From Botryllus schlosseri (taxonomy: Eukaryota; Chordata; Ascidiacea; Stolidobranchia; Styelidae), in the NCBI GenBank assembly GCA_000444245.1, contig ATSW01004550.1, positions 1-29,952 of the forward strand: a stretch of DNA of 29,952 nucleotides, written 5' to 3'. The notes beneath the pieces were generated by a model. The model did not search any database. It saw only the letters and a program-made list of their open reading frames with translations, and was not told the origin of the DNA. A program made the position numbers and the translations under genes. Below, piece after piece: positions 1 to 8,718 of this stretch; the stretch's first letter is position 1, and each line of letters starts with the position of its first letter.

Positions 1-56
1 AAAGTTGACTCGAGTCTGACTCGAGTCAAGTCATGACTCGAGTCATCCCAACACTG
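1..56. mobile_element. Terminal fragment of a hAT-like MITE
   Basis: The window opens inside a short repeat made of GACTCGAGTC palindromes that ends TCCCAACACTG at 46-56. The same end, with its inverted partner CAGTGTTGGGA, bounds the element at 3000-3117, so this is read as one terminus of that family. The other end lies outside the window, so length and target duplication cannot be judged. It stops 16 bases before the ATG of the USP-like gene, so any upstream regulatory DNA of that gene in this window is transposon-derived. Confidence 0.6.
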
Positions 57-72
57 CTCTAATCGCTACGCT

Positions 73-1941
73 ATGAAATTCGTTTGCTTTTCAGTGAAAT
101 CTGCAGTAACGCCTTATGCTACCACGCCGACGCCCGTCGAGCACACCGTGCCGGTGAGCAAAGTAAAGAAAAATTCTGGCGTTTCGTGGTACACCACGCC
201 GCTTCACGCACTGCTGCTGTGCGACGCACTGCCATCCCACCCGCAGAGCACGCGGTGCTCCATGACTTGCTACTCCTGCCGATTTCGCGAGATGAAGAAC
301 AAGCTCAAGAATCCCACCAAATCCTCGATCATGAAAGAGTTTCGAGATCTCGTCGGCAAGTTCAACGGCTACAAAGACGAGCCGTTCAAATTCCTGTCTT
401 GCTTTCTAGCTCTCGCTGTGGAGCACGAGGAGGCCAGCCACAGAAGCGCCGCGATTAAAGATCTGTTCTGGGCGGACGATGTCGCCGACGCCGATCTGAG
501 GTGCAAGAAACACACGGACGGGAATATGATCAACGTGTTCCCGACTTTGTACAAAAACTGTAAAGTGTGCACGCTGAATTCGAAAAGGTGGCCCGACGCG
601 AAAAAGAAGAACCTAATCCTAGCTCTGGACCAATCTGTGCTGACACACTTGGATCTGGTTATATTCATAAAAGGGCGAGAGTATCAGCTGCGCACCGTGC
701 TGTGCGTCGACGCCAAAACAGGGAAGTATTACCTGCACAGTTACAAGAGTGATGAGCGTTGGACTACGTACCGCGGAGACAATGTAATGGGGATTAAAGC
801 GGAGCGTGCGATTAAAGACAAGGGCGCGATCGTAGTGTTTTACGCCAGCACCGAAGAGAGGGATGCGGTCTTGTCAGATGTTGCTGTGTCTGATGATGAA
901 CTACCTCCGGCGGAGCCTGTTGTCGTGCCGGCCGTCGAAACCAAGTCAAATGTAGAAATCAAATCAAATGTAGAGGTCAAGTCAAATGTAGAGCAGCCGC
1001 GCTTGAGCGAGCGTTTCCCGCTTTTTCCGCCCGATGAGAAGTATCAAATCTGCGACCGCAAGGGCGCTGATTTCAACGCGCAGTTTGCCTCTCGAAAACT
1101 CGCCAATCACAACGGCGTGTCTTCATGCATAAATTCCACGTTACAAGCGTTGCTAACCACTGGGTTGTCGAATATACAGAAGAGAATGTGTGGCCCGCAG
1201 GCCGGATGTTATCTGTGCCATGTGTCGTCTGCGACGCTCCGAGTCCTTCAGACTAGAGAAGGTAAAACTGTCGACCCCTTTGAGCTGGCGTTGAAAAAAG
1301 GCGGGCTGGGTGTGCCGGACGCAGGCGAGGGCGACCCGATCAGCTACCTGGTCGGGCTGATTGAAGCTGTCGCGGTTGACGAAGAGTCTTGGCACTCGTC
1401 GAGCGACACAAAGTACAAGTTTACGATACGTTTTCAAAAGTCTTGCCCATGCACGGAGAGCTGCGAGGCCTACCATTGGGTCGTGAGGCCGTCTAACGTG
1501 AATCAGAGCCTGAACGATCTCATGATGGAGCACTCGGTGCATTGCGCGCAGTGCGGCGTGCTTGCCAAGACCCAGCCTGTTATGATGCCAGAAAATCTGA
1601 TTTTCACGGTCGAGAGTACCTTACAGGACTCCAGGCTGCGTTACCCGGAGGATTTCCCGACTCGTAATGGCCGCTATTTTCTGTCGGCCGTTATTGTGGC
1701 GACTGGATCGCCGCGGCATTACTCTGCGTATTGTCGGGTGTTTGGCGTGTGGATGCATTACGACGATGAGGACTCTCGGAAAGTGTCTTGTGGCGACGTG
1801 TTGTACCAAGGCGCAGAGGTTTGCGCGTTGGTTTACGTCACGAAAGAGCTGACTGTCGGTGATATACGGCTGGCGATAGCGAAAGCGAAAGAGCTGAACG
1901 AGACCAAGGTGCCGATTATCGTGAAGGAGGAGAGGAATTAA
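73..1941 (+). CDS. Tandem ubiquitin-specific-protease-like protein: inactive N-terminal USP fold plus intact C-terminal USP fold
   Basis: This is a 622-aa uninterrupted frame. Residues 344-622 read as a USP (peptidase C19) domain. A Cys box, GVSSCINSTLQALL, carries Cys352. A QQD-type box, GDPISYL, lies at 420-426. Zinc-knuckle cysteines are at 458/460/464 and 491/494. The His box (537-570) holds His549 before YSAYCR and Asp564/565. Residues 33-266 repeat this order in degenerate form: GVSWYTTPLHALL has Trp39 where the nucleophile should be, KDEPFKFL (101-108) stands for the QQD box, and GKYYLHSYK (217-225) has Lys218 at the His position. The first fold is therefore predicted to be catalytically dead. 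The linker (about 290-320) contains three KSNVE units. The known family role is removal of ubiquitin from proteins; the substrate is unknown. The frame is GC-rich compared with its flanks. A splice-acceptor-like TTGCTTTTCAG ends at 94, so the true start may lie in an upstream exon and the first eight codons may be non-coding. Confidence 0.72.
   Translation: MKFVCFSVKSAVTPYATTPTPVEHTVPVSKVKKNSGVSWYTTPLHALLLCDALPSHPQSTRCSMTCYSCRFREMKNKLKNPTKSSIMKEFRDLVGKFNGYKDEPFKFLSCFLALAVEHEEASHRSAAIKDLFWADDVADADLRCKKHTDGNMINVFPTLYKNCKVCTLNSKRWPDAKKKNLILALDQSVLTHLDLVIFIKGREYQLRTVLCVDAKTGKYYLHSYKSDERWTTYRGDNVMGIKAERAIKDKGAIVVFYASTEERDAVLSDVAVSDDELPPAEPVVVPAVETKSNVEIKSNVEVKSNVEQPRLSERFPLFPPDEKYQICDRKGADFNAQFASRKLANHNGVSSCINSTLQALLTTGLSNIQKRMCGPQAGCYLCHVSSATLRVLQTREGKTVDPFELALKKGGLGVPDAGEGDPISYLVGLIEAVAVDEESWHSSSDTKYKFTIRFQKSCPCTESCEAYHWVVRPSNVNQSLNDLMMEHSVHCAQCGVLAKTQPVMMPENLIFTVESTLQDSRLRYPEDFPTRNGRYFLSAVIVATGSPRHYSAYCRVFGVWMHYDDEDSRKVSCGDVLYQGAEVCALVYVTKELTVGDIRLAIAKAKELNETKVPIIVKEERN
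945..998 (+). repeat. 18-bp tandem repeat in the interdomain linker
   Basis: Three consecutive 18-bp units end in AAGTCAAATGTA or a close variant and encode (E-T/I/V-KSNV)x3 between the two USP-like folds. The units differ at few bases, which suggests recent local duplication in a flexible linker. The repeat keeps the reading frame. Confidence 0.75.
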
Positions 1942-2999
1942 CGATGACACATTTGGTATGGGATTGTGGGTTTAAGGTCCCACCGCCCGTGTGTACCGTT
2001 TAAAGGTTAAGTGCAACGTTTGTACTCGAGTTTCAACTTGATGGTTTAATGTCGTCAAAAGTGCGACGGATTTCCTCATTGCTCGTATTTACCAGCTTGA
2101 CGCTTGGTGTGTTGGCTTTGTTTTTTGAGACTTTTCGGTTTCTATTTTCCGTCCGATACCGGTCATTACGGCTGACTTCCCGGTGTCGTTTATTCCTTCA
2201 TCGTTTCTGGCGTAGTTTTCGTGAGTGGTCGGTCGTCACTTGAAACATACCCTNTAGCTGCCATTATCGTAAAGCCAAATTGAATTGATCTTGNCTNGAA
2301 TTGAGTTGTTGCAATATTGTTCTTTTCCCCTCACNGTTCTGTGTCTNTAACTTTCTGTGTGCTTGTTTGTTTTCAGTCATGCCACTTTTTTTTTATCCTT
2401 CGAAAGTGTTCAGTCGGACCACCAACGCAATTTGAAGCNGTCATGTCTTCATTACTCGTATGAAATGTGTGAATCATGTCTTGATGGCTTAGGTGTGCTG
2501 GTGTGGAGGCGATTGTTTTCCGAATATTGCCGACTGTGCTGATCAAGAATCCACTGGTGACTTATAATTGATGTCTAAACTGAGAAATCCAGATTGCACG
2601 ATCTGTTGTCAGTCTCAAAGATTAGATCTCGCAATGTTCTTGCACGTGGCACCGTCGTGGATATTAGATGTCGCTTTTTTCATGAGGTTTTTTTGCCAGT
2701 TGAATTTTTCGTTCTTGTCGGCGCCATGAGAGTACAGAGATGTGTTGAAGTCTGTCCGCTTTGTCCACTCTGTGTCTTCATTCTCATCATTGTCATTTCA
2801 TTGCCTGAAAGTTTTGATCGATTCTAATATTTCTTCTTTCTATATTGCATTCTTAGTTGCCCAATTCAATTTTGTGACTAGACATCGGACGGTGTAGGCA
2901 CCCGAAACTCGGCGTCATTCCTGGTACATTGTTTACTTTTAATATGCACGGTATGCATGCTGGAATCCGATGTGGAATGCAATGTAGACTCGCCCTTTC
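1942..2999. other. Intergenic or 3' flank, nothing recognised
   Basis: The sequence after the USP-like stop is T-rich on the + strand and contains six isolated N calls (2254-2440). Several short frames exist (for example ATG at 2049, 64 aa, mildly hydrophobic), but none has a recognisable domain or clear splice partners. There is no AATAAA close to the stop; the first seen on the + strand is at 3193-3198. Confidence 0.5.
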
Positions 3000-3117
3000 C
3001 AGTGTTGGGATGATTTGNGTCTATGAGTCAGACGTGAGTCACTCNTTCTACTGACTTCACTCGAATCGTGATTTGCAGCGACTCGAAATGGCTTGTGATG
3101 ATTTGATCCCAACACTG
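3000..3117. mobile_element. Short hAT-like MITE, 118 bp
   Basis: The element has CAGTGTTGGGATGATTT at its left end and a matching inverted end (GATGATTTGATCCCAACACTG, last 20 bases counted) at its right. The interior is made of GAGTC/GACTC and TCGAA motifs, as in the fragment at 1-56. No convincing 8-bp target duplication was seen (GCCCTTTC against ACACTGTC), so the insertion is old or the ends are slightly misplaced. It contains two N calls. Confidence 0.65.
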
Positions 3118-3525
3118 ACACTGTCTCGCCCGCGATCACATAATTGAGCAATTCCAGCTTTGTTTTTCCGCGTCAAGGTTACTTGGACATGTAATAAACT
3201 TCTTTGTATTTCGAAAAATGCGTTAGCCTACTAATCGACAGACAGCGATGACTGTACTTAAGATGGAAATATGCAGTTGCCATAGGCGTGAAGTGCTGAT
3301 CTCAGGGATTCTCACGCATATTTATCGCGAGTCCGTTTTATCTCATAAATCTACCTCAAGCCTCATTGTTAATATGATATAGGCATGTAATAAATAGTTC
3401 TCCCAATAGGCTTGCTGCAGTGAGAATCATAGTTGCTGCAAGGAGGTCGGTTTTACTAGGCAGGGTTATTACTCTCAGTGTACAACAATATATTGCAAAT
3501 CAAACATTAATGTGCATTGTACAAT
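3118..3525. other. Intergenic, nothing recognised
   Basis: AT-rich sequence without a plausible coding frame. An AATAAA lies at 3193-3198 on the + strand. A TAGCCTA heptamer, a motif recurrent in this window, lies near 3226. Confidence 0.5.
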
Positions 3526-4225
3526 AGGGCTGTTCAAAAACAATTTTTTCTTTCAAATTTCACTGGCTGCGTGATAAGATTATTATGTTTGCTGAAACAA
3601 CTCAGCACACCAAATTTGACTCAATTCTAGGGTTACCGTATTTTGGAAATCTGAAAAGAGGACACTTTTTCAGACTTGCAAAACCGGAGGAAAATTATGA
3701 AAAATGGTAAATTTTTCTCATTTCGTAGTCGATTGACTAATAAAAAAGGTCAACTTCCCGGCTCAGCGCCCGAAATACCCACCGGAGCGTTACTTCGGTG
3801 CTGATATACGACATCTCAGTCGAATTTGGCCCAAAATTCTCAAAAAAGAGGACACAATCTCAGAAAAGAGGACGTATGGAAACCCTACTCAATTCCAACC
3901 AGTAGAAGCGAGATTCTTGCAGCAGAAAGTTTTGAATTTGGATTTGAATAAAATAGGATTTACGGTGGCTAACTCTTTAATTAAATTATCTATTATAAAA
4001 TCATGGAATTGGAAATTTTGCTACTGCAATACCTTCGCTTCTAGTGGTTGGAATTGAGCCGGATTTGGTGTGAATCATCTCTACTGACAGCCTGACAATT
4101 TTATGGGGTGGACAGAAAAATTTGAAATTTTATTCTGGTATGCAGCGTTGTTTAAGCCCGCATAATAATTTTATCACAATAGCCAGTGAAATTTGAAAGA
4201 AAAAAAATTGTTTTTGAACAGCCCT
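3526..4225. mobile_element. Long-terminal-inverted-repeat DNA element, non-autonomous, interrupted by a second element
   Basis: The ends are inverted copies beginning AGGGCTGTTCAAAAACAA and continuing through the segment that reads TTTCAAATTTCACTGGCT. The similarity goes on into the element: 3888-3930 is the inverted match of 4017-4067 (CAATTCCAACCA, then AGAAGCGA). The arms are therefore about 150-200 bp long once the inserted element at 3628-3887 is set aside, leaving a foldback-like layout with a short centre. The flanks TGTACAAT and TGAACAAG match at 6 of 8 positions and look like a decayed 8-bp target duplication, as in hAT elements. No transposase frame is present. Confidence 0.8.
3628..3887 (-). 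mobile_element. hAT-like MITE of the TAGGGTTACC family nested in the 3526-4225 element
   Basis: The 260-bp element starts TAGGGTTACCGTA and ends TATGGAAACCCTA. It is flanked by a perfect 8-bp duplication, CTCAATTC, at 3620-3627 and 3888-3895. The opposite arm of the host element preserves the uninterrupted site, confirming the junctions. The interior repeats GAGGAC near the right end. It matches the larger copy at 8326-8718 in reverse orientation, including segments around GTCGATTGACTA and GGAGCGTTACTTC, but lacks part of the centre of that copy. Confidence 0.88.
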
Positions 4226-4410
4226 TGAACAAGCAAGATAGAGTAATCCTTGGATGGCAAGCGAGTGTTTTGTGCGGGATTGGCGATTGGGACAGCACGA
4301 ATAACCGGGAAGAGCGATATATTCTGCATTCTAGCCAATGCGAAATCAGCGAAGGCCCTGGCTTGGTGACGGGTGAGTTCGCGTAGTGCTTAAAGTCCCA
4401 AACGGCATTC

Positions 4411-4427
4411 GGCGTGGTAGCGTAGTG
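4411..4427 (+). mobile_element. tRNA-derived SINE copy 1, 5' head (split by a hAT element)
   Basis: The bases GGCGTGGTAGCGTAGTG match the head of the SINE at 13941 and include an A-box-like segment of the internal RNA polymerase III promoter. The rest of the copy resumes at 5445. The split coincides with the insertion of the 1-kb hAT element. Confidence 0.7.
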
Positions 4428-5444
4428 CAGTGGTTCTCAACCGGGGGTCCGCGAAACCTCTAAATTTGAAAAATGTGGGATGATAACCTAATTTCTATTT
4501 TTTTAGTTAGAGAAATCGCGAAGCAGTTTCGCTCCATAACTGCTAAAACTTAAGAACTCAGAACAGAACAAACAGAATGGCAGTCTGAGATGAAATTGTC
4601 TACTGTGTAAATTCATTTTAATAGCGAATAGCCTACTCATACAAACACATTGCTGTTTAGAGATGTTTTGTTGGGGTTTTGGAATAAATTCACTTGCAAA
4701 AACGTCCATTTTCTCCTGTGATATAGGCCTATCAGCATCAGTTTATTAATATTTTCATCAGTTTAAAACACCACAAAAACTGCGATACAACGAAAAGATA
4801 GGAACGTGCCGATACGACTTGAAGCAATCTTTTGGGATCAGACGCCCACCTTGGCCTAGGCGAAGCAGAGAGGAGGCATGCACAATGTACATTGCACACT
4901 GAATGAAAAGTAGGCCTAAAGCATGGAATATAAAAGGCAAGCGACAAAATGAGGTGGCATGCGACGGTATTCCAGAATAACTTCAATATGAGCTGCTATA
5001 TAGAAATGACTAGGCTGGACGTTATATTGGTGCGATGTAGGCCTATGTTGCGATCAGACCCAAAGGTGTCGTAGGAAACGTTACGCGTTATTATTACATT
5101 CGCCGCCACCACCTATCTTTGTGCAAGTTAATGGCTTTACGGCACTCGTTCATGTCGAATCGACGACGCGGATTTTCGAGACACGGCAGTGTATTTCAAG
5201 AAATGCAACCACAGAATTCGCTTTGAGATAATAAACGTCTTCTCAATTTCTATATAAATATAGTATGGTGTTGATTTCAAGGTCATGTGTTGCTGTTTAT
5301 CACTAACCTACAGTTAATATTTGCATTGGACAGATGGTGGTTGCACGATAATAGAGCTAAATTTTAACTAAAACTTGGGAGGTACGCGGGGGTCCGTGAC
5401 GATCCAAAGGGGGTCCGCGCAGCCAAAAATGTTAAGAACCACTG
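4428..5444. mobile_element. Non-autonomous hAT element, 1017 bp, inserted in a SINE
   Basis: The ends are CAGTGGTTCTCAAC on the left and the inverted GTTAAGAACCACTG on the right, with subterminal GGGGGTCCGCG on the left and GGGGGTCCGTG / GGGGGTCCGCG on the right. This is a classic hAT terminus. The flanks GCGTAGTG and GCGTATGG match at 6 of 8 positions, a plausible aged 8-bp duplication. There is no transposase frame; the short minus-strand frames at 4503-4986 have no recognisable domain. Three TAGGCCTA octamers lie inside (4724, 4911, 5038). Confidence 0.85.
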
Positions 5445-5720
5445 GCGTATGGTGGTATGATCCACTTCCACAGCTGCCACACCAAAGGATTGCGGGTTCG
5501 AGTCCGATCGAGGTCGACTCCAGATTCCTATTTAAGTGTAGGAGGTTGATCTAGGCTCCGTCATCTCATTCGTGTAAGTGGTGTCTTATAAAAGTCTAGA
5601 AGTATAGGCCGTGCTACAAGTCGGCTGCTACGGAATAAATATAATGAAAATGAGCCTGGTGTAAATGACCATATAGTATTAGACAAGCACCATGAATACA
5701 GCCTGAAACAACAACAACAA
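5445..5720 (+). mobile_element. tRNA-derived SINE copy 1, body and tail
   Basis: This continues the SINE head at 4411-4427 beyond the hAT insertion. The B box, GGTTCGAGTCC, is at 5495-5505. The body matches the second copy at 13941-14227 (AGGTCGACTCCAGA, ATCTAGGCTCC, CAAGTCGGC, then a segment ending CACCATGAATA). It ends in a short (CAA)n tail at about 5706-5719. SINEs of this kind have no coding capacity and depend on a LINE for mobility. Confidence 0.8.
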
Positions 5721-8325
5721 GCCCCAAACGGTCGGCGTAGGAGCCCGCAATTCGAGTCGACCTCAATGACACTGGACTCATGTACTGCCGCTCATTACTT
5801 ACGGCGTATTCACAAAAAGACCCGGCGAAGAAAGCATATGTGGAATCGAAAGAAAAGGGCAAGGAAGAACGTATAAATAAATACAGTCGAAAGATGAAGC
5901 TCGAAGCGTCATCGGGCACTAGGCTGAGGTGGATGTTAGATTTTAAAAGAACATAATTGACCGTTTCACAAATCACATTCGCCTATCTGTTCATTACATC
6001 ATATTGTTGTGTCTTGTGTATCGCATTGTATATATACTAGAGATATGCAGGTTGCAGGATCAGGAGTTTGGATTCTATCTAACCGGACAGTTTTTCTGAA
6101 ACAGCCGAAACAGGATCGTAGCGGGATTCACAAAATCGAATGCTGCAGAACTGAAATGAGCAGAAAGTCGTAAATTTTCAAAATGACGTAACTTTTGACC
6201 CCAGAGTTCAATTTTCCTTAAATAAACTTTATTGTGTTATGGGTAATTAACTCATCTATGTATGTACCAAATTTCAGAAGATTTGGGAATGTGGTGGTTC
6301 CAACTTTTGTTGTCCAGGTTGGGAATGGCCCAATTTTGTTCGATTGCCGGATCAGGACAGGATTCGTAAATATCTCGTGCACGGAAGTGACTTTCTGTCT
6401 GTTTACTCTGATGTTCAGTATGAACTTGGATTCGGTTTGTTTCTACATTGCACACACTTCCTCCATCAATGCATTGCCTAGCTAGATCATCAGGAAAATA
6501 TCGACGGTATGGCATTAAATACTCGGCTTTTAGCAGGATGTTTTTGGATCCGTGTTTTAACATTAATGAGCGAAACAGGATCCAGATTCCATTTTATCCG
6601 AATCTCGATACACCATGGTCCGTACATCTCTATCTACACGATTATTACGACTATGTAGCCTCAAACAAATTATGGCGAAAAATGCACATGTCAATAATAA
6701 TCGGCGTACCCAGAACGATAGAGAATGGAAGTTGCGAACGGTTGTTGGCTGCTCAACGTCGAATCACTACGGGTTCGAATATATAGGGCCTGATTCGAGT
6801 CGAATCATACAATCCATAGCAATGGCTCTTAACGGGTATATCCCCTGATCCAGTCGCATGGGCTCCCTAGAAGTCACGACCCACACTCAACTNNTCNCNT
6901 ATGATTTGTGATGACACGACCGTCTTTGTAGAAATTGTTTGCAGACCCGATCAGTGGACGAATTGCGATTGTTGTGGTGGTACGTGCAGTGACGTATGCA
7001 GGGAAGTTTGGGGTTCGCAACCGAAACCCTGTCCAATATTTACAAGCTCATTTGCAAAAGCATTTGGTATCACGCTGGTGCGTTTCTATCGAATATCAAT
7101 ACAATAACAGTTTCAAAGCCGAAGCTTCGCATTTCTAAACTGGTATCTGGATGGCGTACCGCAAAATATTTCAATTAATGGCAATAAATATTCACGAAAA
7201 TATTTTCGATTTTTGTAAAAAACCGGTTTAAATGATTTTTTTTGGTGGTTTCAATTGCAATGTACTGGTTTTGTGTTGTGATTTTTTTTATGTCTCCGCG
7301 AAAATTTGGTGTTCCGCGAAGGCTTGCGGATAAGCGTAATTGTTCCCGAGGTTACTATAACGGAGAGCCACTGTTCCCTTTCCATATTATTCATCACAAT
7401 TAGGATGTCAATCCGATTCTGTATATTTTCATGATGATACAACGCCACCTGTAAGAGTACAAGCTCATAAATTTCCACAGTTCACATTGGGTTGAAATCT
7501 GCCAATGACAAGCGACAAACGTACACATTATACGCGTGGGTGAATCGGCGGGTCATGTCGTTGATTCGGTATTTGCTTTCATCGAATCGATTTCGAATCG
7601 TCAATTTCCATTTACATCCCAAATTGGGCTCGTAATAATAGAAAAAGGCATCATAAAGTGAGAAGGGGATGACGAACAGCACCATGTTTCACCGTTCAGT
7701 GTTGGCTACTCTGTGAGCCTGTGAGCACAATGCATAATTGCACAAGACACATTGCACAATGCACATACGTAGGCTACAATGCACAGATATGACGAATCAG
7801 GAATGGTGAAATAGGTCAAGTTAGTTTGGGTTTCTAAATCACCAGCGGCATTTGATGACCTACTGTTTTTGGAACACTAGCAGTTAACAATTCTATTCGA
7901 TATTATTAGCCTACAATACAAGCAAGTAGGCCTATATAAGTCATTAGTCAATACACGGGGGGCGAAGACCTTGACAACCAGTCCAGCTATCGTAGCCTAT
8001 TAGTAATGCTTGTGCTGGTACCAGCGGTGTCGAATAAAAGACAGAAAAAGCAAAACATGGCGACCTTATGCTCGCTATACTTCAGAGCGGCAGGCATATA
8101 CATTTTCATTGAGATAAGATGGAGAGCAGGTACGAGGCGACTGGGTTTTTCTTCCATGTACGATTGTATGGATCAATGGACGACAATTTCTAGGCTGATA
8201 AGGACCGAGTCTATATCACATAGTATATTTTTTATCCTGTTTGCAAGGCGCAATTACCGAACTCTTGCGGACCGAGTGGACGCCTGAATATTGGAAGCTG
8301 GTGTGTCTGTGTGTTCTCTTATCAT
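5721..8325. other. Long non-coding stretch with degenerate repeats
   Basis: No gene is recognised in 2.6 kb. The region 6047-6620 repeatedly carries CAGGATC/GGATCC-like words (near 6055, 6111, 6350, 6578) and may be an eroded element, but no inverted ends were found. The frames at 6448-6786 and 6901-7138 have no family resemblance and no splice partners. Four N calls cluster at 6893-6899. A TAGGCCTA octamer is at 7927-7934, and TAGCCTA or its complement appears near 7770, 7909 and 7993. Confidence 0.45.
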
Positions 8326-8718
8326 ATAGGGTTACCATACGTCCTCCTTTGGGAGGATTTGTCCTCCTTTTTGAGGTTTTTGAAAATGTCCTCCGAGGAT
8401 GCCCAGCTGTCCTCCTTTATGAGATTTTGTCCTCTTTTTTGATAATAATGGTTAAATATAGGGCAAATTCGACTGAGATACAGGAAATGAGCATGAGCAC
8501 TGAAGTAACGCTCCGGCCAGAAAGTTGATCTTTATTTATTTTAGGCTACCAACTGATAATGTGTACTGAGCGAGAAAGTTGACCTTTCTTTTTTGTAGTC
8601 AACCGACCACGAAGTGGGGAAAATTTACTATATTTTCCAGATTTCCCTCCGGTATTGTTAGTTCGAAAATTTTGAAAAAGTGTCCCCCTATCCCGATTCC
8701 AAAATATGGTAACCCTAA
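8326..8718 (+). mobile_element. hAT-like MITE of the TAGGGTTACC family, larger copy
   Basis: The ends are TAGGGTTACCATACG and ATATGGTAACCCTA. The flanks CTTATCAT (8318-8325) and CTTATCAC (8719-8726) match at 7 of 8 positions, an 8-bp target duplication. The left third is an array of GTCCTCC words (at least six between 8340 and 8440), which could be transposase-binding subterminal repeats. A second internal duplication gives two GAAAGTTGA(T/C)CTTT segments, near 8520 and 8574. It is homologous, in reverse orientation, to the element at 3628-3887. No transposase frame. Confidence 0.85.

Noticed and set aside
84-668. Alternative frames of 61-124 aa overlapping the USP-like gene on both strands
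   Set aside because: No domain content. The frame at 73-1941 is far longer and carries ordered USP landmarks.
73-1941. USP-like gene as cargo of the flanking MITE
   Set aside because: Only one MITE end lies upstream. The related 3000-3117 element is complete in 118 bp and lies over 1 kb beyond the stop, so the gene is not enclosed by a matching pair.
2049-2243. A 64-aa mildly hydrophobic frame after the USP-like gene
   Set aside because: The hydrophobic stretch is what T-rich sequence yields by chance; there is no second exon and N calls follow directly.
6047-6890. Possible DNA element with CAGGATC words
   Set aside because: No matching inverted ends or target duplication could be found, so no boundaries can be supported.
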